Shown: positions 44,380-53,647, numbered from the stretch's first letter. The stretch is DNA of 64,000 bases from Pseudomonas sp. TH43 (GCF_016650635.1 NZ_JAEKFI010000004.1:1002001-1066000); one strand, 5' to 3'. The notes: a model not told the origin generated them from the sequence alone. Numbers and translations are program-made.

Positions 44380-45414
44380 ATGGATATCACTGAACTGCTG
44401 GCCTTCAGCGCCAAACAAGGCGCTTCCGACCTGCATCTGTCGGCCGGTCTGCCGCCGATGATCCGCGTCGATGGCGATGTACGGCGGATCAATCTGCCGC
44501 CGCTGGATCACAAGCAAGTGCACGAACTGATCTACGACATCATGAACGACACCCAGCGGGTCGACTTCGAGAAACATCTGGAAACCGACTTTTCTTTCGA
44601 AGTCCCCGGTGTCGCCCGTTTCCGGGTCAATGCCTTTAACCAGAACCGTGGCGCCGGGGCAGTGTTTCGGACCATTCCGTCAAAAGTGCTGAGCATGGAA
44701 GACCTCGCCATGGGCGACGTTTTCCGCAAGATCACCGACGCGCCGCGCGGGCTGGTGCTGGTTACCGGGCCGACCGGCTCCGGCAAGTCGACCACACTGG
44801 CGGCGATGATCGACTACCTCAACAGCCATCGCCATCACCACATCCTGACCATTGAAGATCCGATCGAATTCGTGCACGAATCGCGCAAATGCCTGATCAA
44901 TCAGCGTGAAGTCCACCGCGATACCCGCAGTTTCGCCACCGCGCTGCGTTCGGCGCTGCGCGAGGACCCGGACGTGATTCTGGTGGGTGAGATGCGTGAC
45001 CTGGAAACCATTCGCCTGGCACTGACCGCCGCCGAGACCGGGCATTTGGTGTTCGGCACGCTGCACACCACTTCGGCGGCGAAAACCATCGACCGGGTGG
45101 TCGACGTATTTCCTGGTGATGAAAAATCGATGGTCCGTTCGATGCTCTCGGAATCGTTGCTGGCGGTGGTCTCGCAGACGCTGATCAAAAAGATCGGCGG
45201 TGGCCGAGTCGCAGCACACGAAATCATGCTCGGCACCTCGGCGATCCGTAATCTGATCCGCGAGGACAAGGTGGCGCAGATGTATTCGGCGATTCAGACC
45301 GGCGGCTCGCTGGGCATGCAGACCCTCGATATGTGCCTGAAGGATCTGGTCACCAAGGGATTGATCAGCCGCGAACATGCGCGGGAGAAAGCACGAACGC
45401 CGGACAATTTCTGA
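44380..45414 (+). CDS. pilT: Type IV pilus retraction ATPase PilT
   Basis: A 344-residue hexameric secretion ATPase that powers pilus retraction and twitching. Walker A is GPTGSGKST at 130-138; Walker B lies in DVILVGEMRD; the PilT-specific AIRNLIREDKVAQMYSAI is near the C terminus. The C-terminal AREKARTPDNF is as in Pseudomonas PilT. pilU is not adjacent here. Confidence 0.96.
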   Translation: MDITELLAFSAKQGASDLHLSAGLPPMIRVDGDVRRINLPPLDHKQVHELIYDIMNDTQRVDFEKHLETDFSFEVPGVARFRVNAFNQNRGAGAVFRTIPSKVLSMEDLAMGDVFRKITDAPRGLVLVTGPTGSGKSTTLAAMIDYLNSHRHHHILTIEDPIEFVHESRKCLINQREVHRDTRSFATALRSALREDPDVILVGEMRDLETIRLALTAAETGHLVFGTLHTTSAAKTIDRVVDVFPGDEKSMVRSMLSESLLAVVSQTLIKKIGGGRVAAHEIMLGTSAIRNLIREDKVAQMYSAIQTGGSLGMQTLDMCLKDLVTKGLISREHAREKARTPDNF

Positions 45415-45424
45415 TCGGTCTTAA

Positions 45425-45447
45425 TGAGCCTCCCTAGTGGAGGCTCA
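45425..45447 (+). terminator. Hairpin after pilT
   Basis: TGAGCCTCC/GGAGGCTCA, a 9-bp perfect stem with loop CTAGT, lies 11 bases after the stop. The T tract that follows is weak (ATCTCT). Confidence 0.6.
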
Positions 45448-45546
45448 ATCTCTCGTTAACACTTTCCTGACCAAACAGCTGCGGCATTCGCTGACAAACC
45501 TCCTTACAATCCCCTCCTTTGTTAGCTGCCTAAGCAAGGATTCTGC

Positions 45547-46434
45547 ATGCAAGCCGCCAACCCGCGTCGCGGGTACATTCTGGGTCTCACTGCCTACATC
45601 ATCTGGGGCCTGTTCCCGATCTACTTCAAAGCCATCGCCGAAGTGCCTGCGGTCGAGATCATCATCCATCGGGTGTTGTGGTCGGCGCTGTTCGGCGCAC
45701 TGTTGCTGATGGTCTGGAAGCATCCGGGCTGGCTGCGCGAATTGCTCGACAACCCAAAACGCCTGGCGATTCTGGCGCTGAGCGGCACATTGATTGCGGC
45801 CAACTGGCTGACCTACGTGTGGTCGGTGAACAACGGCCGCATGCTGGAAGCAAGCCTCGGTTACTACATCAATCCGCTGGTGAACGTGCTGCTGGGGATG
45901 CTGATTCTTGGCGAACGTTTGCGCCGTATGCAGTGGGTCGCGGTCGGTTTGGCGGCCGTCGGGGTTGCGCAGCAGGTCTGGCAAGTCGGCAGCCTGCCGT
46001 GGGTGTCGCTGGTGCTGGCGCTGACTTTCGGCTTTTACGGATTGATCCGTAAACAGGCACCTGTCAAAGCGTTGCCGGGGCTGGTGGTGGAAACCTGGAT
46101 GCTGGTGCCGATTGCCTTTGCCTGGCTGCTGTTCAATCAGACCGCGACCAGTGCTCAGCCCGAGTTCTGGACCACCTCCCAAGCCTGGTGGCTGATCGCG
46201 GCCGGCCCGGTGACGCTGGTGCCGCTGGTGTGCTTCAACGCGGCCACCCGTCACCTGCCCTACACCACCATCGGTTTCCTGCAATACCTCGCGCCCACCC
46301 TGGTGCTGCTACAAGCCGTGCTGTTGTTTGGTGAGCACTTGGCATCCAGCACGCTGGTGGCCTTCATGTTTATCTGGGCCGGCCTGGCGGTGTACAGCGT
46401 CGATGCGTGGATAAGTTTGCGCCGGCGCAGCTGA
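45547..46434 (+). CDS. rarD: EamA-family transporter RarD
   Basis: A 295-residue protein with about ten membrane helices in two EamA repeats. RarD features are GYILGLTAYIIWGLFPIYFK at the N terminus, LTYVWSVNNGRMLEASLGYY and YINPLVNVLLGM. It was named for chloramphenicol sensitivity in E. coli; its physiological substrate is not known. Confidence 0.9.
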   Translation: MQAANPRRGYILGLTAYIIWGLFPIYFKAIAEVPAVEIIIHRVLWSALFGALLLMVWKHPGWLRELLDNPKRLAILALSGTLIAANWLTYVWSVNNGRMLEASLGYYINPLVNVLLGMLILGERLRRMQWVAVGLAAVGVAQQVWQVGSLPWVSLVLALTFGFYGLIRKQAPVKALPGLVVETWMLVPIAFAWLLFNQTATSAQPEFWTTSQAWWLIAAGPVTLVPLVCFNAATRHLPYTTIGFLQYLAPTLVLLQAVLLFGEHLASSTLVAFMFIWAGLAVYSVDAWISLRRRS

Positions 46435-46455
46435 TCAAAAAACGCACAAAACTTC

Positions 46456-46480
46456 GCAGGCCACGGTTCTCGTGGCCTGC
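46456..46480. terminator. Hairpin downstream of rarD
   Basis: GCAGGCCACG/CGTGGCCTGC, a 10-bp stem with loop GTTCT. On the minus strand it is followed after a gap by TTTTGTGCGTTTTTT. It may serve either direction. Confidence 0.5.
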
Positions 46481-46497
46481 ATCGTTCCTTCCCAAGG

Positions 46498-46506
46498 TTA
46501 TCCACA
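46498..46506 (+). promoter_or_regulatory. DnaA-box-like site 1
   Basis: TTATCCACA, a perfect match to the DnaA box consensus TTATNCACA, in the gap between rarD and the GcvR-like gene. Confidence 0.5.
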
Positions 46507-46610
46507 GCGTGATCCCCGCCGTTTGTGCGCAAGTCACTGAATGTTGGCTATTTTTTGTTCAACGCCAGCAAAGCCACGGCGGGCCAGGCGCTGCGAGCAG
46601 TCTCTACAGG

Positions 46611-46619
46611 TTATCCACA
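46611..46619 (+). promoter_or_regulatory. DnaA-box-like site 2
   Basis: A second perfect TTATCCACA, 113 bp from the first and in the same orientation. A degenerate inverted site (CTGGATAA) lies at 46638-46645. Confidence 0.5.
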
Positions 46620-46657
46620 GGCAGGTGCACGTTAACACTGGATAACCTGAGCAGCGC

Positions 46658-47176
46658 TCAAACGTCGGTGCGTAACACCAAATCAACCATCAGATCATCG
46701 GCCAGGGTTTCCAGGCGCGACTGCAAAACGTCCAGCGAGAGGGTCAGTGGCACCGCCAGAATCGCTTCGGCGTGGAACAGCGGTTCACTGCTCATTGGCG
46801 CGGGACGCACTTCGGTCACCAGCCGCTCAAGGTTCACACCCTGCTCGCTCAGCAGCCGGGTGATGTCGCGCACGATCCCCGGACGGTCATTGCCCACCAA
46901 TTCCATGGCAATCGGTTTCCAGGTGCAGGATTGCTCGATACCGCTTTCGGCAATGAGCACGCGAATGCCATGAGCCGACAGCGCTTGTAGGGAATCGACT
47001 AATTCGTCGTAAGCCTCTGCCGGCACGCCGACCCGCAGAATCCCGGCGAATTGCCCGGCCATCCGTGACATCCGACTTTCCAGCCAGTTACCGCCATGCT
47101 CGGCAATGCATTGGGCAATGCGCTCGACCTGCCCGGGCTTGTCCGAGGCGAATACGGTGAGTACGAGATGGTCCAT
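46658..47176 (-). CDS. GcvR-like protein with two ACT domains
   Basis: A 172-residue protein made of two ACT domains (VLTVFASDKPGQVERIAQC near 4, and MELVGNDRPGIVRDITRLL near 91). This is the composition of GcvR, the accessory regulator of the glycine cleavage system in E. coli, but no gcv genes are nearby and the target is unproven. The start at 47176 has AAGAGGGCGG upstream. That leader and the start codon are copied three more times in the tandem array that follows. Confidence 0.85.
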   Translation of the reverse strand: MDHLVLTVFASDKPGQVERIAQCIAEHGGNWLESRMSRMAGQFAGILRVGVPAEAYDELVDSLQALSAHGIRVLIAESGIEQSCTWKPIAMELVGNDRPGIVRDITRLLSEQGVNLERLVTEVRPAPMSSEPLFHAEAILAVPLTLSLDVLQSRLETLADDLMVDLVLRTDV

Positions 47177-47463
47177 GGCGCCGCCCTCTTGTCATGATTT
47201 TTGTTATAGAAGGGCAAGTATAGGCAAGCACCGAAATTCAGCCGCTATCCCCAATTGAAGACCCACCTGTGAATGTGATTTGGGAAAATCTGTGGAGAGG
47301 GGATTTATCCCCGTACGGCTGCGGCAGCAGTCGTCAATCCTGCCAATTCGGTTTACCTGCCAGAACGCCGGGGGCGGCTTCGCCACCCAACGGGGATGAA
47401 TCCCCTCGCCACAATTAACCTCACCACGAGGCACTCTGTGACGGGTGCCATAGCGACCAAAAT
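47173..47463 (-). repeat. Tandem array unit 1 (contains the GcvR-like gene leader)
   Basis: A 291-bp first unit. It begins with the start codon and leader of the GcvR-like gene (CCATGGCGCCGCCCTCTTG on the plus strand), continues through about 50 bp found only here (47205-47258), and then carries the inverted GGGGATTTATCCCC / GGGGATGAATCCCC element. Confidence 0.88.
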
Positions 47464-47704
47464 CCATGGCGCCGCCCTCTTGTCATGACTTTTTGTTGTG
47501 AACACCCACCTGTGATGTGATTTGGGAAAATCTGTGGTGAGGGGATTTATCCCCGTTCGGCTGCGGCAGCAGTCGTAATTCTGCCAATTTGGTTTACCTG
47601 CCAGAACGCCGGGGGCGGCTTCGCCACCCAACGGGGATAAATCCCCTCGCCACAATTAACCTCACCACGAGGCACTCTGTGACGGGTGCCATAGCAGCCA
47701 AAAT
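47464..47704 (-). repeat. Tandem array unit 2
   Basis: 241 bp, from CCATGGCGCCGCCCTC to CAGCCAAA, starting with a copy of the gene leader and start codon and containing the REPIN-like pair. It lacks the 50-bp segment of unit 1. Confidence 0.92.
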
Positions 47705-47945
47705 CCATGGCGCCGCCCTCTTTTCATGATTTTTGTGGTGAACACCCACCTGTGAATGCGATTTGGGAAAATCTGTGGTGAGGGGATTTATCCCCGTTCG
47801 GCTGCGGCAGCAGTCGTAATTCTGCCAATTTGGTTTACCTGCCAGAACGCCGGGGGCGGCTTCGCCACCCAACGGGGATAAATCCCCTCGCCACAATTAA
47901 TCTCACCACGAGGCCCTTCGTGACAGCTGTCATAGCAGCCAAAAT
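47705..47945 (-). repeat. Tandem array unit 3
   Basis: 241 bp, nearly identical to unit 2, differing by scattered single bases (for example TTTTCATGA for TTGTCATGA). Confidence 0.92.
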
Positions 47946-48191
47946 CCATGGCGCCGTCCTCTTGTCATGACTTTTGTGGTGAACACCCGCCTGTGAATGT
48001 GATTTGGGAAGAACCTGTGGTGAGGGGATTTATCCCCGTTCGGCTGCGGCAGCAGTCGTCAATCCTGCCAATTTGGTTTACCTGCCAGAACGCAGGGCGG
48101 CTTCGCCACCCAACGGGGATAAATCCCCTCGCCACAATAATCTCGCCACGAGGCACTTCGTGGCAGAAGTCATAGGCCATAGCAGCCAAAT
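47946..48191 (-). repeat. Tandem array unit 4
   Basis: About 246 bp, the most diverged copy. It ends GCCATAGCAGCCAAAT at the right edge of the array, the same end sequence that joins the other units. Confidence 0.9.
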
Positions 48192-48564
48192 AGTATTTAT
48201 GTGTACAACTTTTGATATTTAGCTGGAACAATCCAATGGTTTTTTGAGAACATCCCGTTCCGCGATGTGACCGCAATGCGACATGAGGTCGCAGAACGAC
48301 GTAATTAGTCTGATTTTCACAAGCGCAACTCATCATGTAGTATGCCTCGGCGCGCACTACATAACGCTGAATTGATGTCTGCCCAAGGCTCGTTCGCAAC
48401 CCTGAAAGCCCCGTCAGCAAGGCCCCCAAGCCGTTGATTGGTCCCAGCCCAGCCGTCAGCAATGGCATGTACTGGTCGGCAGGTTTGTGGTTTAAATGGC
48501 CAGAGGCTTCATTGTCAAATTGAAGAGCTGAAAAGCGAAATAGCTGAGCAGAGTGAGGCAAGCA
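48192..48564 (+). promoter_or_regulatory. Upstream region of glcB with two inverted repeats
   Basis: 373 bp without a gene. TGCGAC-ATGAG-GTCGCA (48277-48293) and ATGTAGT...ACTACAT (48335-48362) are inverted repeats. TAGTAT at 48338-48343, inside the second, could be a -10 box. A regulator site is plausible but unidentified. Confidence 0.4.
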
Positions 48565-50742
48565 ATGACTGAACACGTTCAAGTCGGTGGCCTGCAGGTC
48601 GCCAAAGTCCTGTTCGACTTCGTGAACAACGAAGCCATTCCCGGTACCGGCCTCACCGCCGAAAAATTCTGGGAAGGTGCCGACAAGGTCATTCATGACC
48701 TGGCGCCGAAGAACAAAGCCCTACTCGCCAAACGCGATGACTTCCAGGCGCGCATTGACGCCTGGCACCAGGAACACGCAGGCCAGGCCCATGACGCTGT
48801 GGCCTACAAAGCCTTCCTGCAAGAAATCGGTTATCTGCTGCCAGAAGCGGCTGATTTCCAGGCAACGACGCAAAACGTCGATGATGAAATCGCCCGTACC
48901 GCCGGCCCGCAACTTGTTGTGCCGGTGATGAATGCTCGCTTCGCTCTCAATGCCTCGAACGCCCGCTGGGGTTCGCTGTATGACGCCCTCTACGGCACCG
49001 ACGCGATCAGCGAAGACGGTGGCGCGGAAAAAGGCAAAGGCTACAACAAGGTGCGTGGCGACAAAGTCATCGCCTTCGCCCGCGCCTTCCTCGACGAAGC
49101 CGCGCCATTGGCCGCTGGCTCGCACGTTGATTCGACCGGCTACAAAATCGCTGACGGCAAACTGGTTGTCACCCTCAAGGGCGGCAGCAACAGTGGCCTG
49201 CGCGACAATGCACAACTGATCGGCTTCCAGGGCGATGCCGACGCGCCAATCGCTATCCTGCTGAAGCACAACGGTCTGCACTTCGAAATCCAGGTCGACG
49301 CCAGCACCCCGGTCGGCCAGACCGACGCTGCCGGCATTAAAGACGTCCTGATGGAAGCGGCACTGACCACCATCATGGACTGTGAAGATTCCGTCGCTGC
49401 CGTCGATGCTGACGACAAAGTAGTGATCTACCGCAACTGGCTCGGCCTGATGAAGGGCGACCTGTCGGAATCGGTGTCCAAGGGCGGCCAGACGTTCACC
49501 CGCACCATGAACCCGGATCGCAGCTACACCACGCCCAATGGCGGCGAAGTGACCCTGCATGGCCGCTCGCTGTTGTTCGTGCGTAACGTTGGTCACCTGA
49601 TGACCATCGACGCGATCCTCGACAAAGACGGCAACGAAGTGCCGGAAGGCATCCTCGACGGCCTGGTCACTTGCCTCGCGGCAATGCACAACCTCAACGG
49701 CAACACCTCGCGCAAGAACACCCGCACCGGTTCCGTTTACATCGTTAAACCGAAGATGCACGGCCCGGAAGAAGCGGCGTTCACCAACGAGCTGTTCGGT
49801 CGCATCGAAGACGTGCTCGGCCTGAAACGCAACACGCTGAAAGTCGGGATCATGGACGAGGAGCGCCGCACCACGGTCAACCTCAAGGCCTGTATCAAGG
49901 CGGCCAGCGAGCGCGTGGTGTTCATCAACACCGGTTTCCTCGACCGTACCGGCGACGAAATTCACACCTCCATGGAAGCCGGCCCAGTGGTGCGCAAGGC
50001 CGACATGAAGGCTGAGAAGTGGATCGGCGCCTACGAAAACTGGAACGTCGATATCGGTCTGAGCACCGGCCTGCAAGGTCGCGCGCAAATCGGTAAAGGC
50101 ATGTGGGCCATGCCCGACCTGATGGCGGCGATGCTCGAACAGAAAATCGCCCACCCACTGGCCGGCGCCAACACCGCTTGGGTTCCGTCGCCGACCGCGG
50201 CTGCGCTGCACGCGCTGCACTATCACAAGGTCGACGTGTTCGCCCGTCAGGCCGAACTGGCCAAACGTGCCCGCGCCTCGGTGGACGACATTCTGACCAT
50301 CCCGTTGGCGGTCAACCCGAACTGGACGCCAGAGCAGATCAAGAACGAACTGGACAACAACGCTCAGGGCATTCTCGGTTATGTAGTGCGCTGGATCGAC
50401 CAGGGCGTGGGTTGCTCGAAGGTGCCGGACATCAATGATGTCGGCCTGATGGAAGACCGTGCAACGCTGCGTATCTCCAGCCAGCACATCGCCAACTGGC
50501 TGCGCCACGGTGTGGTCACTGAAGCGCAAGTGATGGAAAGCCTCAAGCGCATGGCGCCGGTGGTGGACCGTCAGAACGCCAACGACCCGCTGTACCGTCC
50601 GCTGGCGCCAAACTTCGACAGCAACATCGCCTTCCAGGCAGCGGTCGAACTGGTGATCGAAGGCACCAAGCAGCCGAACGGTTATACCGAGCCGGTACTG
50701 CACCGTCGTCGTCGCGAGTTCAAGAAGGCCAACGGCCTGTAA
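48565..50742 (+). CDS. glcB: Malate synthase G
   Basis: A 725-residue enzyme that condenses glyoxylate and acetyl-CoA to malate in the glyoxylate cycle. It has the GlcB length and blocks TIMDCEDSVAAVDADDK, TMNPDRSYT, SVYIVKPKMHGPEE and IMDEERRTTVNLKACI. The catalytic aspartate region near the C terminus is MEDRATLRISSQHIANWL. The ATG at 48565 is chosen over an ATG 12 bases upstream because the family starts MTEHVQVG. It has its own terminator, so it is monocistronic. Confidence 0.96.
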   Translation: MTEHVQVGGLQVAKVLFDFVNNEAIPGTGLTAEKFWEGADKVIHDLAPKNKALLAKRDDFQARIDAWHQEHAGQAHDAVAYKAFLQEIGYLLPEAADFQATTQNVDDEIARTAGPQLVVPVMNARFALNASNARWGSLYDALYGTDAISEDGGAEKGKGYNKVRGDKVIAFARAFLDEAAPLAAGSHVDSTGYKIADGKLVVTLKGGSNSGLRDNAQLIGFQGDADAPIAILLKHNGLHFEIQVDASTPVGQTDAAGIKDVLMEAALTTIMDCEDSVAAVDADDKVVIYRNWLGLMKGDLSESVSKGGQTFTRTMNPDRSYTTPNGGEVTLHGRSLLFVRNVGHLMTIDAILDKDGNEVPEGILDGLVTCLAAMHNLNGNTSRKNTRTGSVYIVKPKMHGPEEAAFTNELFGRIEDVLGLKRNTLKVGIMDEERRTTVNLKACIKAASERVVFINTGFLDRTGDEIHTSMEAGPVVRKADMKAEKWIGAYENWNVDIGLSTGLQGRAQIGKGMWAMPDLMAAMLEQKIAHPLAGANTAWVPSPTAAALHALHYHKVDVFARQAELAKRARASVDDILTIPLAVNPNWTPEQIKNELDNNAQGILGYVVRWIDQGVGCSKVPDINDVGLMEDRATLRISSQHIANWLRHGVVTEAQVMESLKRMAPVVDRQNANDPLYRPLAPNFDSNIAFQAAVELVIEGTKQPNGYTEPVLHRRRREFKKANGL

Positions 50743-50764
50743 CTTGCGCTGAATGCCGGATATG

Positions 50765-50798
50765 AAAAAGCCCTGATCGAAAGATCAGGGCTTTTTTG
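50765..50798 (+). terminator. Rho-independent terminator of glcB
   Basis: AAAGCCCTGATC-GAAA-GATCAGGGCTTT followed by TTTTGTTT, a 12-bp perfect stem. Confidence 0.95.
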
Positions 50799-50841
50799 TT
50801 TGTGCGGCGGGCTTGGGTTTTGTAGTCGGTTTGAGATCCAT

Positions 50842-51001
50842 CCCCCTCACCCCAGCCCTCTCCCCACGGGGCGAGGGGGAAAGGGAGCCGATCTTTTTGC
50901 TTTTCAAAACCGGAGTTCGACTGAGGAATTTCAAGTCGGCGTGCCTCAAACATTCACCTCGGTCAGTCCCCTCTCCCTCTGGGAGAGGGTTAGGGTGAGG
51001 G
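50842..51001 (+). repeat. Inverted CCCTCACCC-type repeat
   Basis: CCCCCTCACCCCAGCCCTCT on the left and GGGAGAGGGTTAGGGTGAGG on the right flank about 85 bp of unique DNA. It is another dispersed Pseudomonas repeat family, placed between convergent genes. Confidence 0.8.
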
Positions 51002-51005
51002 TCTC

Positions 51006-51452
51006 TTAGGTTTCTATCCCCAATTCATGTTTCACCAACGCCAACAACTTTGTCGTATCAATCGGCTTGAGGAGGAAATCCACCACGCTCAAATGCATCG
51101 CCGCAATCGCGTCTTTCACATCGGCATCGCCCGAGACGATGATGATCGGCATCGCTGCCCGCACCGACTCGCGCACCTGGCGGATCAACTCCAGTCCGCC
51201 GACATGTCCCATGCGCAAATCAGTGATCACCAGTCCGATCGATGGTTTTTCCGCCAACATCTTCAGCGCCGTTTCGCCACTCGCCGCGGTCATGCAATGG
51301 ATGCCGTCCAGCGCCAGAACCTCCGCCAACAGTTCCCGTGCGTCCTTGTCATCATCGACGATCAAGACACGCTGCGGCGGGAGGTCGGGATCGAGCATTA
51401 CTGCGCTGAGCGCTTCACGCTCGGCATCGCTCAAAATATCGTGGTCGGACAT
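51006..51452 (-). CDS. Stand-alone response regulator receiver protein
   Basis: A 148-residue protein: a 25-residue N-terminal tail, then one REC domain. The acidic pocket is D33-D35 (VLIVDDDKDAR), the phospho-acceptor D78 (VITDLRM), and the conserved lysine K129 (LLKPID). There is no output domain, so it works through protein contacts. It is divergent from the cNMP/CBS/DUF294 gene 260 bp away; no histidine kinase is adjacent. Confidence 0.92.
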   Translation of the reverse strand: MSDHDILSDAEREALSAVMLDPDLPPQRVLIVDDDKDARELLAEVLALDGIHCMTAASGETALKMLAEKPSIGLVITDLRMGHVGGLELIRQVRESVRAAMPIIIVSGDADVKDAIAAMHLSVVDFLLKPIDTTKLLALVKHELGIET

Positions 51453-51679
51453 GGCGTTCTCTAAATGTTCAAATCAATCACCTGGCACAGTCGTCAGACA
51501 TCGCTAAGCACTGCTTCAATGTGCACTTCGTCGGATTTTTTTCCAAGAGGCCGGACAAGAGAATTTCCGACTGTTCTTGTAGGGCACTTCCCAAATGTGC
51601 CGAACAGCATGGCAAACCTAGACTTACGTCCAATGGGCACCCTGCGCGCAGGGGCCGACCATGACCGCAACGATCCGAC

Positions 51680-51687
51680 AACAACAA
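51680..51687 (+). promoter_or_regulatory. Candidate Hfq/Crc CA motif
   Basis: AACAACAA, a perfect AAnAAnAA, 25 bases upstream of the DUF294 gene's start. Confidence 0.4.
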
Positions 51688-51712
51688 TTCAAAAAAGACT
51701 GCGGTAATGGTT

Positions 51713-53647
51713 ATGAGTAAAGCGGACGCCTTCACCCGGGCAGGGAAAACCGCGGTGTTGCAGAACATTCAGGGCACTCTGCAATTTCTCCAGCGCTTCC
51801 CGCCTTTCAATCAAATGGAACACGCGCACCTCGCGTATCTGGTGGAGCAATGTCAGCTGCGCTTTTACGGCCAGGGCGAGAGCATTATCAAACCCACCGA
51901 CGGCCCGGTCGAACACTTTTATATCGTCAAACAGGGCCGGGTAGTCGGCGAACGCCAGCACATCACCAAGCCGGGGACCGAAACCACGTTTGAAATCACC
52001 ACCGGCGAATGCTTCCCCCTCGCCGCGTTGCTCGGTGAGCGGGCAACACGCACCGAACATCTGGCTGGCGAAGACACCTTCTGCCTGCAACTGAACAAAC
52101 CCGCGTTCATCAAATTGTTCGCGCTTTCCAATGCTTTTCGCGACTTCGCCTTGCGCGGGGTCAGCAGCCTGCTCGATCAGGTCAACCAGCAAGTGCAGCA
52201 AAAAGCCGTGGAAACCCTCGGCACTCAGTACTCGCTGAACACCCGCCTCGGTGAACTGGCAATGCGTCACCCGGTGACGTGCAGCCCTGCCACGCCGCTG
52301 CGTGAAGCCGTGAAGCTGATGCACGAACAACAGGTCGGCAGCATCGTCGTGGTCGATGAGCACAAGGCGCCGCTGGGGATTTTCACCCTGCGCGATCTGC
52401 GCCATGTCGTCGCTGAAGGGGTTGGCGATTTCAGCGACGCCATCGAACGCCACATGACCCGTGCGCCCTTCTATCTCTCGCCGGATCACAGCGCCTTTGA
52501 TGCGGCGATTGCCATGACCGAACGGCACATCGCTCACGTCTGCCTGGTCAAGGATCAACGCTTGTGCGGTGTGGTTTCCGAGCGTGACCTGTTTTCCCTG
52601 CAGCGGGTCGATCTGGTGCATCTGGCCCGAACCATCCGCAGCGCCCAGCGTGTCGAACAACTGGTGACCCTGCGCGGCGAGATCGGCCAACTGGTCGAAC
52701 GCATGCTGGCGCACGGCGCGTCCTCGACTCAGATCACCCATATCATCACCCTGCTCAACGACCATACCGTGTGCCGGGTAATCGAACTGACGCTGGCCGA
52801 GAAAGGCGATCCCGGCGTGCCATTCAGCTGGCTGTGTTTCGGCAGCGAAGGCCGCCGCGAGCAAACGCTGCACACCGATCAGGACAACGGCATTCTGTTC
52901 GATGCCCGCGACGCTGCGCATGCCGCGGAGATTCGCGGCAAGCTGCTGCCGATTGCCCAGCAGATCAACCAGAGCCTGGCGCAGTGCGGCTTCACCCTGT
53001 GCAAAGGCAACATCATGGCCGGCAACCCCGAGCTGTGTTTATCGCGGGCGGAATGGGCACGACGCTTTGCGGCGTTCATCCGTGAGGCGACGCCCGAAAA
53101 CCTGCTGGGATCGAGCATCTATTTCGATCTGCGCGTGGTCTGGGGCGACGAAAAAAGCTGCGAGCAACTGCGCCGGGGCATTCTCGATCAGGTCGGTGAC
53201 AACCGGTTGTTCCAGCGCATGATGGCCGACAATGCCTTGCGCAATCGACCACCCGTAGGGCGATTCCGCGAGTTTGTGCTGGCACGCAAAAATGGCGAGA
53301 AAGCCACGCTGGACCTCAAGGTTCAGGGCCTGACGCCCTTCGTCGACGGCGCCCGCCTGCTGGCATTGGCCAACGGCATCGACGCCAATAACACCCTCGA
53401 ACGTTTCCGTCAGTTGGTCGATAAAGAAGTGATCGAGCGTCTCGATGGCGCGGCGTATGAAGAGGCTTATCACTTCATTCAGCAGACGCGCATGCAGCAG
53501 CATCAATTGCAGACCCGGGAGAATCTGCCGTACTCGAACCGCGTCGACCCCGACAGCCTCAATCATCTGGACCGACGGATCCTGCGTGAGTCCCTGCGTC
53601 AGGCGCAACGCCTGCAGAGCAGCCTGACCTTGCGGTATCAGCTATGA
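51713..53647 (+). CDS. cNMP-binding/CBS/DUF294 nucleotidyltransferase-like signalling protein
   Basis: A 644-residue four-domain protein. A cyclic-nucleotide-binding-like domain is at about 25-145 (VEHFYIVKQGRVVGERQ). Two CBS motifs follow at about 180-300 (HPVTCSPATPLREAVKLM; HMTRAPFYLSPDHSAFDA). A DUF294 nucleotidyltransferase-like domain has FGSEGRREQTLHTDQDNG at about 376 on, and a C-terminal substrate-binding DUF294_C domain completes it. In other proteobacteria such proteins lie beside acetate permease genes. The ligand and the nucleotidylated target are unknown. The 3' end overlaps the exonuclease gene by 4 bp. ATG 51707 is an alternative start. Confidence 0.9.
   Translation: MSKADAFTRAGKTAVLQNIQGTLQFLQRFPPFNQMEHAHLAYLVEQCQLRFYGQGESIIKPTDGPVEHFYIVKQGRVVGERQHITKPGTETTFEITTGECFPLAALLGERATRTEHLAGEDTFCLQLNKPAFIKLFALSNAFRDFALRGVSSLLDQVNQQVQQKAVETLGTQYSLNTRLGELAMRHPVTCSPATPLREAVKLMHEQQVGSIVVVDEHKAPLGIFTLRDLRHVVAEGVGDFSDAIERHMTRAPFYLSPDHSAFDAAIAMTERHIAHVCLVKDQRLCGVVSERDLFSLQRVDLVHLARTIRSAQRVEQLVTLRGEIGQLVERMLAHGASSTQITHIITLLNDHTVCRVIELTLAEKGDPGVPFSWLCFGSEGRREQTLHTDQDNGILFDARDAAHAAEIRGKLLPIAQQINQSLAQCGFTLCKGNIMAGNPELCLSRAEWARRFAAFIREATPENLLGSSIYFDLRVVWGDEKSCEQLRRGILDQVGDNRLFQRMMADNALRNRPPVGRFREFVLARKNGEKATLDLKVQGLTPFVDGARLLALANGIDANNTLERFRQLVDKEVIERLDGAAYEEAYHFIQQTRMQQHQLQTRENLPYSNRVDPDSLNHLDRRILRESLRQAQRLQSSLTLRYQL

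Noticed and set aside
46498..46645. Replication origin
   Set aside because: Only two perfect DnaA boxes, no dnaA, dnaN or gidA neighbours, and no AT-rich unwinding block, so a chromosomal origin is unlikely.
47204..47896. Short minus-strand frames starting at the copied ATGs of the repeat array
   Set aside because: They run through the REPIN-like repeat and encode its translation (for example GDLSPLGGEAAP), so they are probably not proteins.
47173..48191. Possible CRISPR array
   Set aside because: Units are about 240 bp and tandem with no unique spacers; no cas genes are nearby.
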